A stretch of 64,000 nucleotides of DNA from the NCBI RefSeq assembly GCF_900129465.1, contig NZ_FSRA01000001.1, forward strand, positions 3,660,482-3,724,481. The letters are read 5' to 3'. The position numbers and the translations under genes are program-made. Source of the stretch: Chitinophaga niabensis (GTDB lineage: Bacteria > Bacteroidota > Bacteroidia > Chitinophagales > Chitinophagaceae). The notes below the pieces were generated by a model. It ran no database searches, was not told where the DNA came from, and was given only the letters and a program-made list of their open reading frames with translations. Shown in pieces: positions 56,267 through 63,963 of this stretch; within the stretch, counting starts at the first letter, position 1; every line of letters begins with the position of its first letter.

Positions 56267-56857
56267 TTATTCAGCTGCAGGTGCTTCTGGTGCTGCATCA
56301 GCTGCGGGAGCTTCAGGAGCAGATGGTGCGGAAGCTTCGGGAGCTGCAGCAACTGCTTCTCCTTCTTTCTTTCCTTTCTCGAGCAAAGCAGCGATAACGC
56401 GTTTTGCAGGAGACTGCAACAGACCGATAACTTCGCCGATGAGTTCGTTCTTGGTTTTGATCTTCACCAGGCTAGCCAGCTGGTTGTCGCCCAGGTACAG
56501 TTCGTCAGCGATGAAAGCTGCTTTCAGTACTGGTTTTTCCAGTTTAGCGTTTTCCTTACGGAAAGTGGAGATGATCAGTGCCGGCTCTTTCGGGCTGTCT
56601 GAGAACATGAGGGCAGTTACGCCATGCAGTGCTTCGTAAACACCGGCATATTTCTCATTGTCCAGGCTTTCCAAAGCTTTTCTGATGAGGGTGTTCTTAG
56701 CCACCTTCATTTCTACCTTCTTATCGAAGCACACCTTTCTCAGGTGGTTCACCTGCTCAACGCTCAGGGACTCTGTATTGGTGATGTAGAAGTTGCTATA
56801 TTGAGAGAACTTACCTTTCAGCAGCTCTATTGCCTCTGTTTTTTGATCTTTCGTCAT
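56267..56857 (-). CDS. rplJ: 50S ribosomal protein L10 with extended Ala/Pro/Glu tail
   Basis: L10 anchors the L7/L12 dimers to the ribosome. This 196-residue copy has the usual RNA-binding N-terminal domain (SQYSNFYITNTESLSVEQVN) and the long C-terminal helix (about 140-165). It then carries an extra 25-30-residue tail rich in Ala, Pro and Glu (AAAPEASAPSAPEAPAAD). Typical L10 lengths are near 165-175. The tail is probably disordered. The gene follows rplA after 10 bases. Confidence 0.98.
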   Translation of the reverse strand: MTKDQKTEAIELLKGKFSQYSNFYITNTESLSVEQVNHLRKVCFDKKVEMKVAKNTLIRKALESLDNEKYAGVYEALHGVTALMFSDSPKEPALIISTFRKENAKLEKPVLKAAFIADELYLGDNQLASLVKIKTKNELIGEVIGLLQSPAKRVIAALLEKGKKEGEAVAAAPEASAPSAPEAPAADAAPEAPAAE

Positions 56858-56867
56858 TACTCAATAA

Positions 56868-57557
56868 TTAGTTTTGAACAGATTTGGTGTCAATTACAAT
56901 ACCAGGGCTCATGGTGCTCGCCATGGATAAGCCTCTCAGGTAAGTACCTTTTGCAGTAGCCGGTTTCAGCTTGATGATCGCGTTGATCAGCTCCTGGCTG
57001 TTCTGCTCGATCTTATCAGGCGCAAATGAAATACGGCCGATAGAAGCGTGGATGATACCAGCTTTATCTACTTTAAAGGTGATCTTACCGCCTTTAACCT
57101 CGTTAACAGCAGCTGCTACATCATTGGTAACAGTTCCTGTCTTAGGGTTCGGCATCAGGTTACGTGGACCGAGGATCTTACCCAGTTTACCGATCTTAGG
57201 CATCACGGAAGGAGTAGCGATGATTACATCGATATCCGTCCAGCCAGCTTCGATCTTTTGGATAAATTCATCCAGACCCACGAAATCTGCACCCGCTTCT
57301 TTAGCAGAAGCTTCTTTATCAGGTGTGCAAAGAACCAATACTTTCTTAGTCTTACCAGTACCGTGTGGAAGCGTAACAGAGCCACGGATTGCCTGGTCAG
57401 CTTTCTTAGGATCAACGCCTAAGCGGATATGTAAATCGACGGAAGAGTCGAATTTAGTACAATTAATGTCTTTAACGAGCGTGGATGCCTCTTTCAGGCT
57501 GTATGACTTATTCTTGTCCACTTTCACGTCAGCCACTTTTCTTTTCTTCGTTGCCAT
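56868..57557 (-). CDS. rplA: 50S ribosomal protein L1
   Basis: This 229-residue L1 binds 23S rRNA at the mobile stalk. Both domains are complete, including the conserved [20 protein letters not shown] region. In many bacteria L1 also represses its own operon by binding the leader mRNA. The rplK start region and leader upstream are the place to look for such a site here. The gene lies 27 bases after rplK. Confidence 0.99.
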   Translation of the reverse strand: MATKKRKVADVKVDKNKSYSLKEASTLVKDINCTKFDSSVDLHIRLGVDPKKADQAIRGSVTLPHGTGKTKKVLVLCTPDKEASAKEAGADFVGLDEFIQKIEAGWTDIDVIIATPSVMPKIGKLGKILGPRNLMPNPKTGTVTNDVAAAVNEVKGGKITFKVDKAGIIHASIGRISFAPDKIEQNSQELINAIIKLKPATAKGTYLRGLSMASTMSPGIVIDTKSVQN

Positions 57558-57584
57558 TGCAGAATGATTTAAAAAAAGTTAAGA

Positions 57585-58028
57585 TTAGTTTTCCCAGGGG
57601 GCTTTACCGTCTACAGTAATACCCATGCTACGTGCTGTACCGGCAACCATTTTCATAGCGCTTTCCAGGGTGAAGCAATTCAGGTCAGGCATCTTGTCTT
57701 GAGCAATAGCCTCAACCTGTGACCAGGATACTTTACCTACCTTGTTACGGTTAGGCTCTTTAGAACCACTTTGCAGTTTGGCAGCTTCCAGCAGCTGTAC
57801 AGGTGCGGGAGGCGTCTTAATTACGAAGTCGAATGATTTGTCAGTGTAAACTGTCAGCAAAACCGGCAATACCTTACCCATTTTATCCTGGGTACGGGCA
57901 TTAAACTGTTTGCAGAACTCCATGATGTTCACACCTTTGGAACCCAAAGCGGGACCAATCGGAGGTGCAGGGTTGGCTTGGCCGCCTTTCACCTGCAATT
58001 TCACGTACGTTGCGATCTCTTTTGCCAT
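57585..58028 (-). CDS. rplK: 50S ribosomal protein L11
   Basis: This 147-residue L11 has the N-terminal Pro-rich switch ([20 protein letters not shown]) and the C-terminal rRNA-binding domain. It is needed for stringent response (RelA) sensing and for factor binding. I chose the ATG at 58028 ([13 protein letters not shown]); the open frame extends to 58091, but that extension is not L11-like. It is the first gene of the operon, with a matching promoter 101 bases upstream. Confidence 0.99.
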   Translation of the reverse strand: MAKEIATYVKLQVKGGQANPAPPIGPALGSKGVNIMEFCKQFNARTQDKMGKVLPVLLTVYTDKSFDFVIKTPPAPVQLLEAAKLQSGSKEPNRNKVGKVSWSQVEAIAQDKMPDLNCFTLESAMKMVAGTARSMGITVDGKAPWEN

Positions 58029-58128
58029 TGATGTCTGTTTTAATTTGGTTAAACGTCCTCCTCCTCGTTTTACCGGGAAGAAAACTCCCAAAACTCAAAA
58101 GTCTTTAAAAGACCTTTCAAGGGGGATG

Positions 58129-58159
58129 CAAAGGTAGGTATTAATTAAATAAATAGCAA
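58129..58159 (-). promoter_or_regulatory. Promoter of the rplK-rplA-rplJ-rplL-rpoB-rpoC operon
   Basis: On the - strand TTG (58157-58159) is followed after 20 bases by TACCTTTG (58129-58136), a perfect match to the Bacteroidota -33/-7 consensus with ideal spacing. The roughly 95-base leader holds a small A/T hairpin near 58099-58115. Confidence 0.85.
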
Positions 58160-58310
58160 AAATTGTTTGGAGTTCGGCATTTTTTTTGCTATTATCCGGA
58201 GATTGGGAATAAAATTAATAGCTAAAGCCCTATTCATCAGTATATTAGGTTTCTAATACAGCATACAAAGATACGGATTTATATTGTATTTTAAGCCCAA
58301 ATTTCCACTT

Positions 58311-59393
58311 ATGCGCTTTTTCAGCCTCCTTATTATACTATTACCATTTTCGCTCATGGCACAATCCCGTCTGCTCATCGGCACCTACACCAAAAGCATG
58401 CATGTTTACAGCTTTAATGCGGAAACAGGGGCCCTTACAGCACAGGATTCAACACAGGAGCTGAATAATCCTTCCTTCCTGACCGTAGCCCCCGGCGGCC
58501 AGGCTGTTTATGCAGTCGGCGAAGCTGGCGGCGGCAAGGTATATGCACTAGGGCTTAATGGCAACCAGTTACTGTTGAAGAACACCCAATCCTCCGGCGG
58601 CAACGGTCCCTGCCATATCACGATAGATAAAGCCGGACGGAATGTAATTGTGGCCAATTACGGCAGTGGCAGTGTATCCGTATTGCCTGTTCTGGCCGAT
58701 GGCAGCCTTGGCGCTCCCCTGCAAACTATCCAGCACACGGGGTCCAGTGTGGTGGAATCCCGGCAGAAAGGTCCTCATGCCCACTCTGCCAATTTCTCGC
58801 CGGATGAAAAGCAGGTATTTGTTGCGGACCTGGGCATTGATAAGATCATGGTCTACGATTACCATCCTGATAATAAACAAACACCCCTCACCCCTGCTGC
58901 CATACCTTTTGTTGCTACCAAACCGGGTATGGGTCCAAGGCACTTCACTTTTCATCCTAATGGTAAATATGCTTATGTGGTGGGAGAGCTTAATGGCGAT
59001 GTAACGGCTTACCATTATAAGGGTGGGACACTGATACCTTTCCAATCACTTTCTTCAGCTCCCGGCGCCTCAGTTAAGTTCGGCCTGGCGGATGTACATA
59101 TCTCCCCGGACGGGAAATTCCTTTACCTGAGCGACAGGGACAAACAAAACTACCTGGCCATCTTCACGATCAACAAGAATACGGGCAAGCTGAGCTTTTC
59201 AGGTCATCAATCCACACTGGGCGAGAATCCCCGGAACTTCCTGATCGATCCTTCCGGCAAGTTTGTACTCGCAGCTAACCAGAGTACCAATAATGTGGTG
59301 GTGTTTAAAAGAGACCTGGTTTCAGGGAAACTGACCCCCACCGGTTATGAGATCAGTGTGCAGAAACCCGTTTGCCTCCAATTGGTAAAATAG
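58311..59393 (+). CDS. Secreted lactonase-family beta-propeller protein (Pgl/YbhE-like)
   Basis: This 360-residue protein has a signal peptide (MRFFSLLIILLPFSLMAQ). It is a seven-bladed propeller of the 6-phosphogluconolactonase (YbhE) type, with the family blocks GPCHITIDKAGRNVIVANYG, GPHAHSANFSPDEKQVFVAD, GPRHFTFHPNGKYAYV and NPRNFLIDPSGKFVLAANQ. Because it is exported, the cytosolic pentose-phosphate role is unlikely; an extracytoplasmic sugar lactone is a guess. I chose the ATG at 58311 over a TTG at 58284. It sits on the + strand between rplK and nusG and is not part of the ribosomal operon. Confidence 0.9.
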   Translation: MRFFSLLIILLPFSLMAQSRLLIGTYTKSMHVYSFNAETGALTAQDSTQELNNPSFLTVAPGGQAVYAVGEAGGGKVYALGLNGNQLLLKNTQSSGGNGPCHITIDKAGRNVIVANYGSGSVSVLPVLADGSLGAPLQTIQHTGSSVVESRQKGPHAHSANFSPDEKQVFVADLGIDKIMVYDYHPDNKQTPLTPAAIPFVATKPGMGPRHFTFHPNGKYAYVVGELNGDVTAYHYKGGTLIPFQSLSSAPGASVKFGLADVHISPDGKFLYLSDRDKQNYLAIFTINKNTGKLSFSGHQSTLGENPRNFLIDPSGKFVLAANQSTNNVVVFKRDLVSGKLTPTGYEISVQKPVCLQLVK

Positions 59394-59463
59394 GTGTGGC
59401 ACCATGCATAAAGTTGTCAAAACAAGTATTTTGTAACTTTAGTGCCCTAAAAACCACCCCTTT

Positions 59464-60024
59464 ATGAAACGCACATTGTTAATTCTCATCACCTGCTTTA
59501 TTGCTTTTTCTGTGAATGCTCAGGATGAAGCTGCACAAAAGAACTGGATGGAATACGCTACCCCCGGTTCTGTTCAAAAAATGATCGCCATGTCTGACGG
59601 AGAGTGGAATACGGACATCACCTTCTGGATGGCTCCGGGCGCTCCTCCTTCCAAACAAAGCGGCAAATGCGTGAACAAAATGATCCTTGGCGGCCGTTTC
59701 CAGGAATCAAAACACACCGGTTCGTTTGGCGGGCAGCCTTTTGAAGGCATTGGCACTATGGGGTACGACAATCTGAAAAAGGTTTTCCAAAGCTCATGGG
59801 TGGATAACATGAGTACCGGTATTATGTACATGGAAGGCAAATGGGACGATGCCACCCGTTCTGTTACCTTTACAGGCAAATGCACCAATCCAGCCTCTGG
59901 CAAGGAAATGAACATTAGAGAGGTATACAGGATCGTAGATGATAACACCCATCAGATGGAGATGTTCCAGATGGAAAACGGCACGGAGTACAAGAGCATG
60001 GAAATGAAGATGACCCGCAAATAA
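59464..60024 (+). CDS. Secreted DUF1579 family protein
   Basis: This 186-residue protein has a signal peptide (MKRTLLILITCFIAFSVNA). The mature part is a beta-rich DUF1579 domain, with the SDGEWNTDITFWMAPGAPP start, a Gly-rich ILGGRFQESKHTG strand and the IGTMGYDNLKKVFQSSWVDN block. The family has a lipocalin-like barrel and no assigned function. It is 70 bases after the lactonase-fold gene on the same strand, and a strong terminator follows. Confidence 0.85.
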   Translation: MKRTLLILITCFIAFSVNAQDEAAQKNWMEYATPGSVQKMIAMSDGEWNTDITFWMAPGAPPSKQSGKCVNKMILGGRFQESKHTGSFGGQPFEGIGTMGYDNLKKVFQSSWVDNMSTGIMYMEGKWDDATRSVTFTGKCTNPASGKEMNIREVYRIVDDNTHQMEMFQMENGTEYKSMEMKMTRK

Positions 60025-60048
60025 GCTAATACTAAACGACATTTAAAC

Positions 60049-60082
60049 AAAAAAGCCTCCCGGGATCCGGGAGGCTTTTTTT
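60049..60082. terminator. Bidirectional terminator between DUF1579 and nusG genes
   Basis: A 9-bp G/C-rich stem (60055-60063 with 60067-60075), extended by A/T pairs, is flanked by A residues (60049-60054) and T residues (60076-60082), so it works on both strands. It separates convergent genes. Confidence 0.95.
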
Positions 60083-60098
60083 AAATATAATGAGCAGC

Positions 60099-60743
60099 TT
60101 AGCTGATCTTTTCTACCTGCATGAAGTTGAGTTCCACCGGAGTAGCACGGCCGAAGATCTTCACCGTTACTTTCAGTTTCTTCTTGTCTTCCAGTACTTC
60201 TTCGATCACGCCATTGAAATCGTTGAATGGTCCATCGATGATCTTGATGGTTTCTCCCACGATGTATGGTTCGCTCATGGTGAGGCCCTGATCGGAGATC
60301 TCGTCCACTTTACCCAGCATTTTGTTTACTTCTGATTTGCGGAGTGCAATGGGTTTTTCTTTTCCGAGGAAGTGGATCACGCCGGAAACGTTGCGGATAG
60401 CCTGGATCACTTCATCAGTCATCCTGCCTTCCATCGCTTCGATCATGATATACCCGGGATAGAAGTTCTTTTCGCGCATCACTTTTTTACCAGCCTGCAC
60501 TTTATAGACCTTTTCCACGGGCAGGAAGATCTGGCTGATCACATTGCCCCAGTCGCTACGGCGCACTTCGATATCGAGGTATTCTTTTACTTTCCGCTCC
60601 TTGCCGCTTACTACGCGCAGCACGTACCATTTGGTTTCGTGAGCGGGAGCCTGCGGTGCTTCAACCTTCGGCTTTTCAGGTGCGGAGGCTTGTTCCTGTG
60701 GCGTTTCGTCCAGTGGGGTATCTTCTAATTGGATATCATCCAT
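60099..60743 (-). CDS. nusG: Transcription antitermination/termination factor NusG
   Basis: This 214-residue NusG has the NGN domain ([20 protein letters not shown] to about 155) and a C-terminal KOW domain (about 165-214, with [16 protein letters not shown]). NusG binds RNA polymerase and couples it to the ribosome or Rho. The first 37 residues are an acidic Pro/Glu-rich extension ([19 protein letters not shown]) not found in short NusG proteins. The start overlaps the secE stop by one base, so the two are translationally coupled. Confidence 0.98.
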   Translation of the reverse strand: MDDIQLEDTPLDETPQEQASAPEKPKVEAPQAPAHETKWYVLRVVSGKERKVKEYLDIEVRRSDWGNVISQIFLPVEKVYKVQAGKKVMREKNFYPGYIMIEAMEGRMTDEVIQAIRNVSGVIHFLGKEKPIALRKSEVNKMLGKVDEISDQGLTMSEPYIVGETIKIIDGPFNDFNGVIEEVLEDKKKLKVTVKIFGRATPVELNFMQVEKIS

Positions 60744-60937
60744 TATTGAAACAGTTTATAGTATTGCGATAAAACGAGGTGAGATGCTGAATCCATTCCC
60801 CAAACCATCAGGGTGATGATTATAGTGGCGATCAGAACGATCATGGTAGAGGATTGCAGTTCCCGCCAGGTTGGCCAGGATACTTTATGAACCAGTTCGT
60901 GGTATGATTCTCTGAAGTAGTTGGTGATTTTGTTCAT
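60743..60937 (-). CDS. secE: Preprotein translocase subunit SecE
   Basis: This 64-residue protein is the short form with one membrane helix (MIVLIATIIITLMVWGMD) after an amphipathic segment with the conserved HKVSWPTWREL. It is part of the SecYEG channel. It is cotranscribed with nusG, with its stop overlapping the nusG start by one base, and follows tRNA-Trp. Confidence 0.97.
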   Translation of the reverse strand: MNKITNYFRESYHELVHKVSWPTWRELQSSTMIVLIATIIITLMVWGMDSASHLVLSQYYKLFQ

Positions 60938-61042
60938 GGTAATAAGTTATCCTGATATGAACGATAAAATTGCCGAGGAGTAAAATTGTTTGTTTTCTTT
61001 CAAAACCAATCAATTTAACTATCCGGCAATTCAATTCTTAAG

Positions 61043-61113
61043 CACGGGTACTAGGATTCGAACCCAGATCAAAGGTTTTGGAGACCCGTATGCTACCGTT
61101 GCACCATACCCGT
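61043..61113 (-). tRNA. tRNA-Trp (anticodon CCA)
   Basis: A 71-nt tRNA with acceptor stem ACGGGTA/TACCCGT, anticodon loop CTCCAAA with CCA, and T-loop TTCGAAT; discriminator G. The outer part of the anticodon stem is weak. It lies between tuf and secE, its usual place in Bacteroidota. Confidence 0.95.
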
Positions 61114-61118
61114 TTGTG

Positions 61119-61198
61119 AAAAAGCCATTAGCCGCAATTGTCTCTGCTCAGCAAATATAATCCGCTAATGAAAGCAAATTACAACTAATGGCCTTTTT
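61119..61198 (-). promoter_or_regulatory. Inverted repeat flanking a promoter between tuf and tRNA-Trp
   Basis: GCCATTAG plus flanking A residues (61119-61131) pairs with CTAATGGC plus T residues (61185-61198). A second copy of the right arm (GCTAATG at 61164-61170) can pair with 61126-61132 instead. TATATTTG (61152-61159), a match to the -7 consensus, lies in the loop with TTG at 61182-61184 (spacing 22). It looks like a terminator for tuf combined with a promoter for tRNA-Trp-secE-nusG. Confidence 0.5.
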
Positions 61199-61222
61199 AT
61201 TATACAGTATTGCTACTGATGA

Positions 61223-62410
61223 TTATTTCAGGATTTCTGTAACCTGACCAGCACCTACGGTACGTCCACCTTCGCGGATAGCGAATTTCAGACCTTTTTC
61301 CATAGCGATAGGCTGGATCAGTTTAACAACCAGACCGATGTTATCACCGGGCATAACCATTTCAACACCTGCTGGTAATTCAACCTCACCAGTTACGTCA
61401 GTTGTACGGAAGTAGAACTGAGGACGGTATTTTTGGAAGAATGGAGTGTGACGGCCACCTTCTTCTTTGCTCAGTACGTAAACTTCGCATTTGAAGTCAG
61501 TGTGCGGAGTGATAGAACCTGGCTGGCAGATAACCATACCACGACGGATCTGAGTTTTCTCAATACCGCGGAGCAGCAGACCGGCGTTGTCACCAGCTTC
61601 ACCTTCATCCAGCAGTTTTTTGAACATCTCAACACCAGTGCAGGTAGATTTCAGAGACTCAGGGATCAGACCTACGATCTCAACGTTCTCACCAACTTTG
61701 ATACGACCGCGTTCGATACGACCAGTAGCAACGGTACCACGACCAGTGATAGAGAATACGTCTTCTACTGACATCAGGAACGGTTGATCAACCGGACGTG
61801 GAGGCAGCGGAATGTAAGTATCTACAGCTTCCATCAGTTCGTCGATCTTAGATACCCAGTTAGCATCGCCAGCGAGGGCGCCGGTTGCAGAACCTTGGAT
61901 GATGGGCACATTATCGCCATCAAAACCGTATGAAGACAACAGGTCGCGGATCTCGATCTCAACCAGTTCCAGCAATTCCGGATCATCAACCAGGTCAACT
62001 TTGTTCATGAATACTACGATACGTGGAACACCTACCTGACGAGCGAGGAGGATGTGTTCTTTCGTTTGTGGCATTGGACCATCTGTAGCGGCTACCACGA
62101 GGATTGCACCATCCATCTGAGCTGCACCGGTGATCATGTTCTTCACATAGTCGGCGTGGCCTGGACAGTCAACGTGTGCGTAGTGACGGTTTACAGTCTG
62201 ATACTCAACGTGTGCTGTATTGATGGTAATACCTCTTTCTTTTTCTTCAGGCGCTGCGTCGATCTCATCATATCCTTTCTTCTCAGCCAGACCCTTGTTT
62301 GCCAGAATTGTAGTAATGGCAGCAGTCAAGGTAGTTTTACCGTGGTCCACGTGACCGATGGTACCAATGTTAACGTGGGGTTTATCCCGCTTAAAGGTTT
62401 CTTTTGCCAT
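61223..62410 (-). CDS. tuf: Elongation factor Tu
   Basis: This 395-residue GTPase brings aminoacyl-tRNA to the ribosome. The G motifs are complete: GHVDHGKT (P-loop), DCPGHADY (switch II) and NKVD. Domains 2 and 3 follow to the end ([17 protein letters not shown] tail). It is transcribed after four tRNAs, as in other Bacteroidota. The 70-base gap before the start holds an inverted repeat (62430-62477), and a tRNA-like element lies just upstream of that. No second tuf is in the window. Confidence 0.99.
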   Translation of the reverse strand: MAKETFKRDKPHVNIGTIGHVDHGKTTLTAAITTILANKGLAEKKGYDEIDAAPEEKERGITINTAHVEYQTVNRHYAHVDCPGHADYVKNMITGAAQMDGAILVVAATDGPMPQTKEHILLARQVGVPRIVVFMNKVDLVDDPELLELVEIEIRDLLSSYGFDGDNVPIIQGSATGALAGDANWVSKIDELMEAVDTYIPLPPRPVDQPFLMSVEDVFSITGRGTVATGRIERGRIKVGENVEIVGLIPESLKSTCTGVEMFKKLLDEGEAGDNAGLLLRGIEKTQIRRGMVICQPGSITPHTDFKCEVYVLSKEEGGRHTPFFQKYRPQFYFRTTDVTGEVELPAGVEMVMPGDNIGLVVKLIQPIAMEKGLKFAIREGGRTVGAGQVTEILK

Positions 62411-62429
62411 TGTATTTTTTTTTAAGATG

Positions 62430-62477
62430 GTTTGTAAAGTTGTATTATGTTGTTTTTTAAAAACTGTTTTTACAAAC
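62430..62477 (-). other. Inverted repeat in the tuf leader
   Basis: GTTTGTAAA (62430-62438) pairs with TTTACAAAC (62469-62477) around 30 A/T-rich bases, directly between the tRNA-like element and the tuf start. It could hide or expose the start region, but the arms are A/T-rich and the loop long. Confidence 0.45.
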
Positions 62478-62479
62478 TT

Positions 62480-62552
62480 GAGCCAATGACGGGGATTGAA
62501 CCCGCTCCTTTCTCTTTTCCCTGAGAACGCTCATCCATTGAGCTTATCGGCT
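62480..62552 (-). ncRNA. tRNA-like element or tRNA pseudogene upstream of tuf
   Basis: A 73-nt segment folds as a cloverleaf: 7-bp acceptor stem (AGCCGAT with ATTGGCT, one G-U), two linker bases, D arm GCTC/GAGC with loop AATGGAT, 5-bp anticodon stem TTCTC/GAGAA, and T arm GCGGG/CCCGT with a normal TTCAATC loop. It departs from a working tRNA in three ways: the anticodon loop has 8 bases (AGGGAAAA) and no U33, one extra base lies between the T stem and the acceptor strand, and position 8 is not U. No anticodon can be assigned. It is a decayed tRNA or a tRNA mimic in the tuf leader. Confidence 0.7.
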
Positions 62553-62568
62553 TAGTTAAACTTCGAAA

Positions 62569-62627
62569 TTCCGGATACTGATCTCCTGAACCTCCCGAAG
62601 GATAATCCGTTGACCTGCTATCCGAAA
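62569..62627 (-). other. Structured RNA segment between tRNA-Thr and the tRNA-like element
   Basis: A 9-bp closing stem (TTTCGGATA with TATCCGGAA, one G-U) encloses 41 bases that include a small UUCG-loop hairpin (TCC/GGA around 62593-62602). The stem resembles a tRNA acceptor stem, but the interior is too short for D, anticodon and T arms. It ends 16 bases before the tRNA-like element. Confidence 0.5.
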
Positions 62628-62678
62628 CTTATTTGATTTGATGATGAGGGTTACCCTTTCAAAAATTCAAATTTCTAG

Positions 62679-62750
<72 letters not shown>

Positions 62751-62828
62751 GAATTCAAAAACGAATTACGAATCTCTATTAAAAATTATCAACCCGTAAT
62801 TCGTAATTGATAATCCGTATTGACTCAG

Positions 62829-62901
62829 AGCGGGAGACGAGGTTCGAACCCGCGACCTACAGCTTGGAAGGCTGTCGCTCTACCAACTGAGCTACTCCCG
62901 C
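62829..62901 (-). tRNA. tRNA-Gly (anticodon TCC)
   Basis: A 73-nt cloverleaf with acceptor GCGGGAG/CTCCCGC, anticodon stem ACAGC/GCTGT with loop CTTCCAA (TCC), and T-loop TTCGAAC. Part of the Thr-Tyr-Gly-Thr cluster. Confidence 0.97.
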
Positions 62902-62991
62902 ATATATTGGTATCCTTTATATCAATCACTCTATTTCCTTGCACAACTTTGTTCCGCCCCTGATTGCACAAAAGCGGAACAAAATAAAGCG

Positions 62992-63074
62992 TGGGCAGGA
63001 TAGGATTCGAACCTATGAAGTCGAAAGACAGCGGATTTACAGTCCGCCCCATTTGGCCGCTCTGGAACCTGCCC
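62992..63074 (-). tRNA. tRNA-Tyr (anticodon GTA)
   Basis: An 83-nt class II tRNA with acceptor GGGCAGG/CCTGCCC, anticodon stem GCGGA/TCCGC with loop CTGTAAA (GTA), a long variable arm, T-loop TTCGAAT and discriminator A. Confidence 0.97.
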
Positions 63075-63113
63075 AACTTACAAACTTTGCCCGGAGCCAT
63101 CCGGTAACTTCTG

Positions 63114-63187
63114 AGCCAGCAGAGGGATTCGAACCCCCGACCCACTGATTACAAATCAGTAGCTCTGGCCAACTGAGCTATGCTGGC
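63114..63187 (-). tRNA. tRNA-Thr (anticodon TGT)
   Basis: A 74-nt cloverleaf with acceptor GCCAGCA/TGCTGGC, anticodon stem ACTGA/TCAGT with loop TTTGTAA (TGT), and T arm GGGGG/CCCTC with TTCGAAT. It is the first gene of the tRNA-tuf transcript. Confidence 0.97.
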
Positions 63188-63231
63188 GTGTTTTGTCAAG
63201 AAAAAGATTAACACTCTTCTTAAAAGGAAGC

Positions 63232-63263
63232 GCAAAATAAATGGTTTACTTTTTAAGAAACAA
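63232..63263 (-). promoter_or_regulatory. Possible second promoter before the tRNA cluster
   Basis: On the - strand TTG (63261-63263) is followed after 21 bases by TATTTTGC (63232-63239), a weaker match to TAnnTTTG. It lies 45 bases before tRNA-Thr(TGT) and downstream of the strong promoter. Confidence 0.35.
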
Positions 63264-63374
63264 ATATTTTTTTCAGCTTCCGAGTGCCCATCAATTCCCT
63301 GATGTAAGTCGGCTAAAATGCCCTACAGTAAAGAACTTTACTACCCTTGCGGATCCCTTTTTGATTCGGGATGG

Positions 63375-63404
63375 CAAAGGTAGTAAAGAGAAAACTAACT
63401 TCAA
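63375..63404 (-). promoter_or_regulatory. Promoter of the tRNA-Thr/Tyr/Gly/Thr-tuf transcript
   Basis: On the - strand TTG (63402-63404) is followed after exactly 19 bases by TACCTTTG (63375-63382), a perfect Bacteroidota -33/-7 pair with ideal spacing. It begins 16 bases past the hpf stop, so the tRNA-tuf genes are driven separately from hpf. The leader to the first tRNA is about 180 bases. Confidence 0.85.
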
Positions 63405-63419
63405 AATATTTTTGGGAAA

Positions 63420-63719
63420 TTAATGTAAATTCTTCTCCTTCTGGCGCTTGATCTGATTTACAAGCGAATCGAAAGCAAGATCGACGGACTCTTCGAAAGA
63501 TTTAGACTCGTGTTTCACGAAGAAATCGTGGCGGGGTACATGTACTTTAATCTCGGCTATCTTATCTTTTACCTGGTGGGCTAACTGATCAAGTTTGAGG
63601 AACACTTCAACGTTTACGATACGGTCATAAAAGGTGGTGAGTTTTTGAATACGTTTGTTCACATGATCAATAAGTTTTGCGTCAGCATCGAAACGCACAG
63701 TTTGAATTTGAACATTCAT
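63420..63719 (-). CDS. hpf: Ribosome hibernation-promoting factor, short form (HPF/YfiA)
   Basis: This 99-residue protein of the HPF/RaiA family binds the 30S decoding centre and silences idle ribosomes. It has the family fold: MNVQIQTVRFDADAKLIDHV, then the strand with IVNVEVFLKL, then VKDKIAEIKVHVPRHDFFVK. The short form lacks the dimerising tail of long HPF. I chose the ATG at 63719; another Met codon at 63737 adds six residues. It lies downstream of the xerC end, as usual in Bacteroidota. Confidence 0.94.
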   Translation of the reverse strand: MNVQIQTVRFDADAKLIDHVNKRIQKLTTFYDRIVNVEVFLKLDQLAHQVKDKIAEIKVHVPRHDFFVKHESKSFEESVDLAFDSLVNQIKRQKEKNLH

Positions 63720-63963
63720 AGCACTAAAATTTAACATTTAACAATCTAATTTCAAGCAAGTAATCATCTTTTCATAGGCTGTTTTTTGGTGAGAACTCTG
63801 TATTACTAATTTACTGAACTTTCAATGGCTTTCCATTTTTTGTGTAAAAATTTTTGTTAAAATCAGTCTACAGCAATAATAACTTTCCTCATAACAATAA
63901 CAGCTGATCAGCATCAACTGTTCCTATGATCTTACTCCGTATAATTAAATGTTGATAATTGTG

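Noticed and set aside
62569..62627. A second true tRNA next to the tRNA-like element
   Set aside because: The acceptor-like stem is good, but only 41 bases lie inside, too few for D, anticodon and T arms.
62825..63148. Open frames across the tRNA cluster on both strands
   Set aside because: They run through tRNA-Gly, tRNA-Tyr and tRNA-Thr, whose cloverleaves are complete, so the frames are chance.
63903..63912. 10-bp palindrome GCTGATCAGC upstream of hpf
   Set aside because: A palindrome of this length can occur by chance, and no promoter box overlaps it.
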